From Nocardia aurea (GTDB lineage: Bacteria; Actinomycetota; Actinomycetes; Mycobacteriales; Mycobacteriaceae): a stretch of DNA of 64,000 nt. Both the position numbers and the translations under genes were made by a program. Numbering within the stretch: the stretch's first letter is position 1; each line of letters opens with the position of its first letter. The stretch covers positions 1-64,000 of the forward strand of contig NZ_QCYJ01000102.1 of assembly GCF_003123685.1 (NCBI RefSeq). Reading direction: 5' to 3'. Shown piece by piece: positions 58,376 to 64,000 of this stretch. Below the pieces are notes generated by a model, which ran no database searches, was not told the origin of the DNA, and was given only the letters and a program-made list of their open reading frames with translations.

Positions 58376-59326
58376 ATGAACGACCCCCTGACCAGGGAGA
58401 TGATCGAGGACCAGGACAGTGCTACCTCACCCAAGTCGATAGCGGTTCCGTCCGAGGAACCGATCGCGGCGGGTGTGCCGCACCGCCAACTCGGGCGCAT
58501 CCTCAGGGAAATGCGCAGCGAGACCGGCCTATCCATTCTGATCGCCTCCAAGGCGGTCGGAATGGGGTCGGGTTCGCTACAGCGCCTCGAAAGTGGGCAG
58601 GCATCCAAGATCGAAGACGCGAAACTGACCAAGTTGTGTCGCCTCTATCAACGGCTGGACCGACTGGATGAGCTGAAAACCCTTGCCGCACAGCGCAGAG
58701 AGCAAAGCTGGTGGGACGAGCGAACCGACCTGCTGGCTCCCAGTTTCAAGGTATACCTGGGGCTCGAGGCCGCTGCGGAACAGCTGACCGTCTACCGGCC
58801 GGACATAGTGTCGAGTCTCTTCCAGACCAACGAGTACGCCGAAGTGTTGGATCGCATCTACTTCCGTGACGACTCGGCCGACGAGCGCAACCATCGAATG
58901 GAGATACGACGCAAACGTCTGAATCTGATCAACCGCACGATGTCTCCCCTGCGAGTCGACCTCATCCTGAACGAAGGCGTGCTGCGTAGGGTTGTCGGAG
59001 GGGCGAGGTCGATGAGTCGCCAGCTGAAGCACCTGGCGGACATGCCGTCGAACGTGTCGATACGTGTGTTGCCGGACCAGGCGGGCTACCCCATCGGCAA
59101 GGCCGTCGACGCGTTCACCCTCTTGGACTTCGGTCCTGACAGCACCGGGAGAACAAAGGAGCCGCCCGTCGTCTACGTCGAAAGTTTCGCGGGCAGCATG
59201 CACCTCGAAACTCCGCGCAGCGTCCGCGCGTACCGAGACGCGTTTCGGGTGATCCAACGAGTAGCGTTGGAGCCGGTCGAGAGTAGACGCCTTCTGAGGC
59301 GTGTAGCGAAGGAGTATGTGCCGTGA
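58376..59326 (+). CDS. HTH-DUF5753 transcriptional regulator
   Basis: The 316-residue protein has a helix-turn-helix (residues ~36-90: QLGRILREMRSETGLSILIASKAVGMGSGSLQRLESGQASKIEDAKLTKLCRLY) followed by a DUF5753 domain (~115-305: LGLEAAAEQLTVYRPDIVSSLFQTNEYAEV, ILNEGVLRRVVGG, LPDQAGYPIGKAVDAFTLLDF). These pairs with DUF397 genes are expanded in Streptomyces and Nocardia and act in development or as toxin-antitoxin-like modules. Its GTGA overlap with the DUF397 gene couples them. The tandem repeat array just upstream is the likely binding site. Confidence 0.94.
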   Translation: MNDPLTREMIEDQDSATSPKSIAVPSEEPIAAGVPHRQLGRILREMRSETGLSILIASKAVGMGSGSLQRLESGQASKIEDAKLTKLCRLYQRLDRLDELKTLAAQRREQSWWDERTDLLAPSFKVYLGLEAAAEQLTVYRPDIVSSLFQTNEYAEVLDRIYFRDDSADERNHRMEIRRKRLNLINRTMSPLRVDLILNEGVLRRVVGGARSMSRQLKHLADMPSNVSIRVLPDQAGYPIGKAVDAFTLLDFGPDSTGRTKEPPVVYVESFAGSMHLETPRSVRAYRDAFRVIQRVALEPVESRRLLRRVAKEYVP

Positions 59327-59529
59327 GCATGGACCTGTCCGGGGCACGCTGGTTCAAGAGTAGCCACAGTGGGGGCAACGACAACTGCGTGGAAGTCGCG
59401 TTCCTCGACGGCGGCAAAGTCGGCGTTCGCGACTCCAAGAAGCCGGGCGACGGCGCACTGCTGTTCACGCCATCCGAGTGGTCCGCCTTTGTTGCGGGCG
59501 TCGGTGACGGCGAATTCGATCGCCTGTAG
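59323..59529 (+). CDS. DUF397 protein
   Basis: The 68-residue protein matches DUF397: LSGARWFKSSHSGGNDNCVEVAFLDGGKVGVRDSKKPGDGALLFTPSEWSAFVAGVGDGEFD, the classical W.KSS.S...CVEVA...g.v.vRDSK......l.f...eW.aF. pattern. It overlaps the regulator gene by 4 nt (GTGA) and is its usual small partner, thought to bind or modulate the DUF5753 protein. Confidence 0.95.
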   Translation: MSMDLSGARWFKSSHSGGNDNCVEVAFLDGGKVGVRDSKKPGDGALLFTPSEWSAFVAGVGDGEFDRL

Positions 59530-59960
59530 CACCGAAATCCACGAATATTCCGAATCGGCTCTGGGCATCGAACTGAGGGCCGATTCGTTCTACTGGTGGC
59601 CCTGTCGTCGGTGCTGAGTGTGTTGGGTCAGCGACTTCGCGGACCGGCCCCTGACAGCCGGTCCCTTCGACGCAGTACTCGATTGCCACGGCACACGTCT
59701 GCGCGAAGACCATCGGCTGGCGCGTCCCGGTGGGTGTATGGCGTCGCTGGTGCCGTCCGCAGTGACCTCGATCCCGACCCGTTGACCGTGCGATGCCGGT
59801 CGCCCGGTCGCGTCGCGTCGACCTGGACACCCTCGCCGACCCCGCCGACTCGTCGGTGCTGCGGCCGGTGATCCAGCGGTGCACGGCCTGGGCGGTCCTG
59901 GATACCGGCCATGCCAGCGACAAGACCATCATCGATATGGCGGGCCCGCGGCGCGGGTGA
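59530..59960. other. Mostly non-coding stretch with a short unexplained frame
   Basis: About 430 bp. A 55-codon frame (59793-59960, plus) ends at the neighbouring gene but shows no family or ribosome-binding site. A GAATCGGC/GCCGATTC stem (59552-59559 with 59579-59586) lies just after the DUF397 gene and may end its transcript. Confidence 0.4.
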
Positions 59961-60881
59961 TCAGCTCCAGGGATCGGCTCGCTCCCACAGCGACGGCATG
60001 TGCAGGGCTGTTCCGTCTCGATCGGCCAGCTCACCGAGAACTCGCATGCTGACGTCCAGATCGTCCCCGGCGTAGGGCAGGGCCCGCAACGGCAGGCTCA
60101 GCGGCCGGAAGAAGTCGTCCCAGTGGATCAGCACCACGCGGCGCGCCCCGACGGCACGGACGGTTTCGTTCCAGTATTCGGTGATGTAGCGCTCGGGGCG
60201 CAGGCCGAGCTGACCGACGCCCAGGTAGACCACCTCGGCCCGATGCCCGGCCAGCGCGCCGGGCACGAATCCGGCGCTGCCCTGGACGAGCAGGCGTTTC
60301 CCGGTGGGCCGGTGGTGCACCAATGTCGACCACGCTTCGCCGCATCGATACGCCGAGGCCCGTACCGGCGCGACGACCGGGCCGGTGATCTCCCCCGGAT
60401 AGCGGTCCGGCGGGCAGTGCCCGGACTCGATGAGGGTCACCCCGTAGTTCCCGAAGGTCATCACCGCACCGGCGGTGGCCAGGACGATCCGGTCCTCGGG
60501 CAGGCCCGCGCCACGCCCTACATTCGCCGCCGAGCCGCCGCCGACGAGCACCGCGCCCGTGCGTTCTGCCACGGCGGGTGAATCCATCACATGATCGAAG
60601 TGGGTGTGCACCGGAATCACCGCGTCCAGGGCACGCACTCCCGCACGCGCGAGGCACGCCTCGATCCGATCGGATGCCGGGGCGATCCGCCCCAGACCGA
60701 CAGCCGCCAACGGAGGACGGGAGAAGAAGCCGTCGGTGAGCAGCGAACTCTCCCCGTCCTGGACGAGGATCGTCGTCACCCCCAGCCAGGTCACCGTGAC
60801 CCCCGCCCCCTCACGTGCCGCGGGCACGTCGAATCGCGCGGTGTAGTCACGCAGGTCCGGACGGCCCGGCTTGAGACGCAT
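59961..60881 (-). CDS. Metallo-beta-lactamase-fold hydrolase
   Basis: The 306-residue protein has the MBL HxHxDH motif VHTHFDHVMD (His92, His94, Asp96, His97) and later metal ligands at ESGHCPPD and LIHWDDF. The start is VTVTWLGVTTILVQDGESSLLTDGFFSRP, typical of the UlaG/lactonase-like subgroup that hydrolyses phosphoesters or lactones. No signal peptide. The ATG lacks a ribosome-binding site; TACCGT lies 6 nt upstream, so transcription is probably leaderless. The dioxygenase gene upstream on the same strand ends 141 bp before it. Confidence 0.92.
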   Translation of the reverse strand: MRLKPGRPDLRDYTARFDVPAAREGAGVTVTWLGVTTILVQDGESSLLTDGFFSRPPLAAVGLGRIAPASDRIEACLARAGVRALDAVIPVHTHFDHVMDSPAVAERTGAVLVGGGSAANVGRGAGLPEDRIVLATAGAVMTFGNYGVTLIESGHCPPDRYPGEITGPVVAPVRASAYRCGEAWSTLVHHRPTGKRLLVQGSAGFVPGALAGHRAEVVYLGVGQLGLRPERYITEYWNETVRAVGARRVVLIHWDDFFRPLSLPLRALPYAGDDLDVSMRVLGELADRDGTALHMPSLWERADPWS

Positions 60882-61022
60882 ACCGCCACGGTATCGGGCG
60901 GTGCCACGGTCCCGGGCCGACTCGGCGCGGTGGACCACGCCGGGGCTCCGCGACGGTGTCGCGGGTAGAGGTCCACGCCCCTTGTCGGACCGCACTGCGG
61001 CGCCCCGGCGCCCGAGGGCGGG

Positions 61023-61910
61023 TCAGTAGGTGGCGTCGCCGACGATTCCGGCGCGCTCCATCTTCCGGACCGCGGGCCGGTAGTCCTGGACCGCGTAGTG
61101 CTGGGTCGACCGGTTGTCCCAGATGGCGAAGCTGTTCTTCGTCCATCGCCACCGCACCTGGAATTCGGGCACGGCGGCCTGGCGCATCAGATAGTGCAGC
61201 AGTTCGGCGGCCCCCGGCGCGTAGTCGGCGCCGAAGCGCACATTCTCCGTGGTGTGGTAGTTGACCAGATGGGTGGTGAACGAGTTCACGAACAGGATCT
61301 GCTCGCCGGTTTCGGGGTGGGTGCGCACCACCGGATGTTCGGCGTCGGGAAACCGTCTGGCGAGTTCGTGTCGCTGCTCGATCGGCATGGCCGCACCGAA
61401 ACTGGACTCGATACTGTGCCGGGCACGCAATTTCCGGATGCGCTGTTTGATCTCGTCCGGCAACCGCCGGTAGGCCTCGACCATGTTCACCCAGATGGTG
61501 TCGCCACCGACGGGAGGGGTTTCGACGCAACGCAATACGCAGCCCATGGGCGGGTTCGGGCGCCAGGTGGCATCACAGTGGTAGGCGTTCTCGAAATGCT
61601 CCGGGGGACTGTCGAGATCCTTGTAGATCCGGATCAGGCCGGGGTGGTCGGGATCGCTCGGCGCCACCGGATGATCCTCCAACGGCCCGAATCGCCGTGC
61701 GAGCGCGACGTGGTCGGCGCGGCTGATGTCCTGATCACGCACGAACAACACCCTGTGCTCGAGCAACAGGGCGCGCAACTCGGCGAACAACGCGTCGTCG
61801 TGGGCGGCCCTGGCGAGGTCCACATCGGTGAGTTCCGCACCGATCGTGCACGTCAGCAGCGTGACACCGATCGAGCCGCACGATACGGACTGCGGAGCGA
61901 CAACTGTCAT
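61023..61910 (-). CDS. TauD/TfdA-family 2-oxoglutarate/Fe(II) dioxygenase
   Basis: The 295-residue enzyme has the facial triad His111-x-Asp113 (YHCDATW) and distal His271 (STQHYAVQDY), with a following Arg for 2-oxoglutarate. These enzymes hydroxylate small acids such as taurine, alkyl sulfates or aryloxyalkanoates, using O2 and releasing CO2 and succinate. CGGAGGATC is the ribosome-binding site. It lies 38 nt after the quinone-reductase gene on the same strand, probably one operon under the divergent AraC protein. No sulfur-specific neighbour is seen, so the substrate is open. Confidence 0.93.
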   Translation of the reverse strand: MTVVAPQSVSCGSIGVTLLTCTIGAELTDVDLARAAHDDALFAELRALLLEHRVLFVRDQDISRADHVALARRFGPLEDHPVAPSDPDHPGLIRIYKDLDSPPEHFENAYHCDATWRPNPPMGCVLRCVETPPVGGDTIWVNMVEAYRRLPDEIKQRIRKLRARHSIESSFGAAMPIEQRHELARRFPDAEHPVVRTHPETGEQILFVNSFTTHLVNYHTTENVRFGADYAPGAAELLHYLMRQAAVPEFQVRWRWTKNSFAIWDNRSTQHYAVQDYRPAVRKMERAGIVGDATY

Positions 61911-61948
61911 CGAGATCCTCCGGAAGGTCGGATGTTTCGGGGTCGGCG

Positions 61949-62923
61949 TCAGACGGCGAAGACCGAAGAGCCGATGCTGCGCCCCGATTCCAGCTCACGA
62001 TGCGCGTGGACCGCGTCGGGGAGTTCGTAGCGCTGATTGATCGCGATGCGGATGCGCCCGGAAGTGACGTGTGCGAACAGTTCGCCCGCGAGCTCGGCCC
62101 GCTCGGCGGGATCGGCGATGTAGTCGGCCAGGGCCGGGCGGGTCACGAACAGCGAGCCACCCACCGCCAGCCGCATGGCGTCGATGGGCGGCACGGGGCC
62201 CGACGCGGTACCGAAACACACCAGCAGGCCACGACGGGACAGCGCGCGCAGCGAGGCGTCGTAGGTGCTCGCGCCGACGCTGTCGTAGACCACCGGCACA
62301 CCCTCGCCGTCGGTGAGTTCCCGAACCCGGGCCGCGATGTCCTCGCGTGTGTGGATCACGACGTGGTCGCATCCGTTCGCCACGGCGATCTCGGCCTTCT
62401 CTTCGGTCGACACCGTGCCGATCACCGAGATTCCGAGCAGCTTCGCCCACTGGGTGAAGATCGATCCCACGCCGCCCGCGGCGGCGTGCAGCAGCACGGT
62501 GTCACCGGCGCGCAGAGGATGGATGCGGCGCAGAAGATAGGCGGCGGTGAGCCCGCGCATCGTCATCGCCGCCGCCGTATCGGCGGCGATGGTCCCCGGC
62601 AGGGCGATCAGATGTTCGGCGGGCAGCACACGCTCGGTGCTGTAGGCCCCCAGCGGACTCCCGGTGTAGGTCACGCGATCGCCCACACCGAAGCCGTGCA
62701 CGTCCGGGCCGACGGCTTCGATCCGACCGGCCGCTTCGACACCCATGCCCGCGGGCAGTGCCGCGGGATACAGTCCGCTGCGGAAATAGGTGTCCGCGAA
62801 GTTCAGCCCCACCGCCTCGTGCCGGACACGCACTTCTCCTCGGCTCGGCGCGCCGACATCGACTGTTTCCCAACGCAATACTTCCGGACCGCCGGTCTCG
62901 TAGAAGCGAACCGCGCCTGCCAC
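61949..62923 (-). CDS. NADPH:quinone oxidoreductase-type MDR enzyme
   Basis: The 324-residue MDR enzyme has VLRWETVDVGAPSRGEVRVRHEAVGLNFADTYFRSGLYP at the start and the NADPH loop AAAGGVGSIFTQWAKLLG in the middle. The catalytic-zinc Cys/His set is absent, so it is the zinc-free quinone-reductase (Qor/zeta-crystallin) subfamily. GTG start with GAGGAGG upstream. It is the first gene of the operon with the TauD-type dioxygenase, and is divergent from an AraC regulator. Confidence 0.93.
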   Translation of the reverse strand: MAGAVRFYETGGPEVLRWETVDVGAPSRGEVRVRHEAVGLNFADTYFRSGLYPAALPAGMGVEAAGRIEAVGPDVHGFGVGDRVTYTGSPLGAYSTERVLPAEHLIALPGTIAADTAAAMTMRGLTAAYLLRRIHPLRAGDTVLLHAAAGGVGSIFTQWAKLLGISVIGTVSTEEKAEIAVANGCDHVVIHTREDIAARVRELTDGEGVPVVYDSVGASTYDASLRALSRRGLLVCFGTASGPVPPIDAMRLAVGGSLFVTRPALADYIADPAERAELAGELFAHVTSGRIRIAINQRYELPDAVHAHRELESGRSIGSSVFAV

Positions 62924-62998
62924 CTCGAACCTCCTCTGCGAGTGCCCCTCGCGCTCTCGGGTTCCACGGTAGGCAGGATCATCAGCACCTGCTTATCC

Positions 62999-63030
62999 TT
63001 TCGGGACAGGAATATGTTCATTTCGGGACA
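62999..63030. promoter_or_regulatory. Two direct repeats of TTTCGGGACA, probable AraC binding sites
   Basis: TTTCGGGACA occurs at 62999-63008 and 63021-63030, 22 bp apart (two helical turns), in the short region between the quinone-reductase start (62923) and the AraC start (63044). Direct repeats on one face of DNA are the usual AraC-family site. Confidence 0.75.
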
Positions 63031-63043
63031 CCCGGGAGGTCCG

Positions 63044-64000
63044 GTGAAACCGCTGGCCCGCTACGCGGCGCTGCACGGATATGTGGATCTCGCCCGCTCG
63101 GTGGGCCTGGATCCGCTCGCACAGTTGCGCGGCGCGGGCCTGGATCCGGTGGCGATGAGCGTGCAGGACCGCTGGATCCCCGCCGCGGCGATCGCCGACC
63201 TGCTCACCCGATCGGCGAGGGATTCCGGCCGTGCGGATTTCGGGCTCCGGCTGGCCGAACGCCGCCGTTTCGGCAACCTGGGCCCGCTCGGCCTCGTCGT
63301 CCGCGAGGAACCCGACGTCCGCAGCGCCCTGCACGTCATCTCCCGGCACGGGAACATGTTCAACGAAGCCCTGCACGTCGGGCTTACCGAACACGACGGT
63401 ATCGCCGTCGTCCACGTGAGACTCGACCTCGGCGGACCGGGAGACACCAGGCAGGCCGTCGAATTGTCCGTCGGCGTCCTGCACACCCTGTTGCGCGGGT
63501 TCGCCGGGCCGGGATGGCAACCGCTGGAAGTCCGCTTCGCTCACCCGGCTCCCGGCGATCCGCGAACCCATCTGCGCGTGTTCGGTTCTCACGTCCGCTT
63601 CGGCCAGGACTTCGACGGCATACTCACCTACACCACCGATCTCGATCGGCCCAACGACATGTCCGATCCGCAGCTACGCGCCTACACCCACGAACTGCTG
63701 TCCGCTTCCACCTATCGCGCCGCCCGGCCCGCCACCACCGTCGAACGTGTCCGGGAACTCGTCGAACTACTGCTGCCCACCGGGGGCTGCTCGATCGAGC
63801 AGGTCGCCCGCAGCCTCGGCGTCGATCGCCGCACGATCCACCGCCACCTCGCCGCTGAGGGGGAAACCTTCACCTCATTGCTGGATGCCACCCGCGCCGA
63901 ACTGGCCCGGCACATGATCACCGATCGGCACCGGAGCATCACCGAGATCGCCGAATCGCTCGGCTTCTCCTCACCGGGGAATTTCTCGCGCTGGTTCCGT
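63044..64000 (+). CDS. AraC-family regulator, C-terminus cut by window end
   Basis: 319 codons are visible and the frame is still open at the end. Residues ~1-215 are an Arabinose-binding-like N-domain (KPLARYAALHGYVDLARSVGLDPLAQLRGAGLDP, VQDRWIPAAAIADLLTRS) and ~235-319 contain the AraC helix-turn-helix pair (CSIEQVARSLGVDRRTIHRHLAAEGETF and ITEIAESLGFSSPGNFSRWFR), nearly complete. The GTG at 63044 has GGGAGGT upstream; the ATG at 63014 lies between the two operator repeats and is less likely. It probably controls the divergent quinone-reductase/dioxygenase operon. Confidence 0.92.
   Translation, partial: MKPLARYAALHGYVDLARSVGLDPLAQLRGAGLDPVAMSVQDRWIPAAAIADLLTRSARDSGRADFGLRLAERRRFGNLGPLGLVVREEPDVRSALHVISRHGNMFNEALHVGLTEHDGIAVVHVRLDLGGPGDTRQAVELSVGVLHTLLRGFAGPGWQPLEVRFAHPAPGDPRTHLRVFGSHVRFGQDFDGILTYTTDLDRPNDMSDPQLRAYTHELLSASTYRAARPATTVERVRELVELLLPTGGCSIEQVARSLGVDRRTIHRHLAAEGETFTSLLDATRAELARHMITDRHRSITEIAESLGFSSPGNFSRWFR

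Noticed and set aside
59793..59960. 55-codon plus-strand frame
   Set aside because: Contains a plausible-looking segment but no start signal, family or conservation evidence; could be a gene remnant.
1..64000. Mobile element, phage, CRISPR array, tRNA or rRNA
   Set aside because: No intact transposase or integrase, no att-like repeats, no regularly spaced CRISPR repeats and no RNA-gene signature was seen on reading both strands; the only array (58186-58347) lacks spacers of constant unrelated sequence.

Overview
The window is 64 kb of high-GC actinobacterial chromosome, most like Nocardia or a close relative. The evidence is the GC-rich codon use, frequent GTG/TTG starts, leaderless transcripts (a TAnnnT box 6-7 nt before the start codon), a PF04672-type methyltransferase, a conservon-type kinase/roadblock/DUF742 operon, an HTH-DUF5753/DUF397 pair and many TetR/SDR/SnoaL genes. 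I found no rRNA, tRNA, CRISPR array, intact insertion sequence or phage module. It reads as chromosomal accessory metabolism and regulation rather than a mobile element.

Layout. 0.3-12.8 kb: secreted proteins, an SDR/CocE-hydrolase/SnoaL operon behind a palindromic operator, an ABC solute-binding lipoprotein, a multidomain rhodanese behind a structured leader, a Tat-type GH76 glycosidase, a membrane fatty-acid desaturase and a secreted five-bladed-propeller protein. 12.9-22.4 kb: methyltransferases, secreted alpha/beta hydrolases, a MetE-like protein, an ECF41/SigJ sigma factor divergent from an FMN reductase/SnoaL pair, a leaderless TetR gene, a PucR regulator and a secreted lipase. 22.7-28.0 kb: a Na+/H+ antiporter, then a compact operon of an unknown protein, a MoxR AAA+ ATPase and a metallopeptidase/VWA protein. 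28.2-28.6 kb: the decayed 3' end of a molybdenum hydroxylase large subunit. 28.7-36.9 kb: a Zn-alcohol dehydrogenase/SnoaL/SDR operon facing a TetR gene across a perfect 21-bp palindrome, an SDR, a LysR/F420-oxidoreductase divergent pair with a T-N11-A box, a HAD phosphatase and a monoglyceride-lipase-like hydrolase.

37.0-42.2 kb: CorA, a CHASE3-type histidine kinase, a small membrane protein and an aldehyde dehydrogenase whose leader can fold in two exclusive ways. 42.4-48.8 kb: a run of small unknown proteins, a PAS/GAF sensor, a DUF4235 protein and cysteine-rich MerT-like proteins. Three promoters here match the SigF/SigB-type pattern GTTT-N15/16-GGGTAn, one driving a 30-residue ORF, so this stretch may belong to a general-stress regulon. 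49-52.2 kb: a conservon lacking its usual GTPase gene. 52.6-56.7 kb: a TetR regulator divergent from a fusion of a ferritin-like diiron domain and a PaaE-type reductase, followed by a membrane protein. 56.7-59.5 kb: Nocardia-type small genes and an HTH-DUF5753/DUF397 pair preceded by five tandem ~23-bp repeats. 60-64 kb: a metallo-beta-lactamase-fold hydrolase, a TauD-type dioxygenase, a quinone reductase and a divergent AraC regulator (cut by the window end) with two 10-bp direct repeats 22 bp apart.

A recurring theme is the small catabolic operon (dehydrogenase/SDR, SnoaL protein, hydrolase) beside its own regulator, with a recognisable operator between them. The best candidates for undescribed biology are the diiron-reductase fusion unit, the unknown/MoxR/VWA operon, the repeat array before the DUF5753 gene, the two-state aldehyde dehydrogenase leader and the stress-promoter 30-residue ORF.
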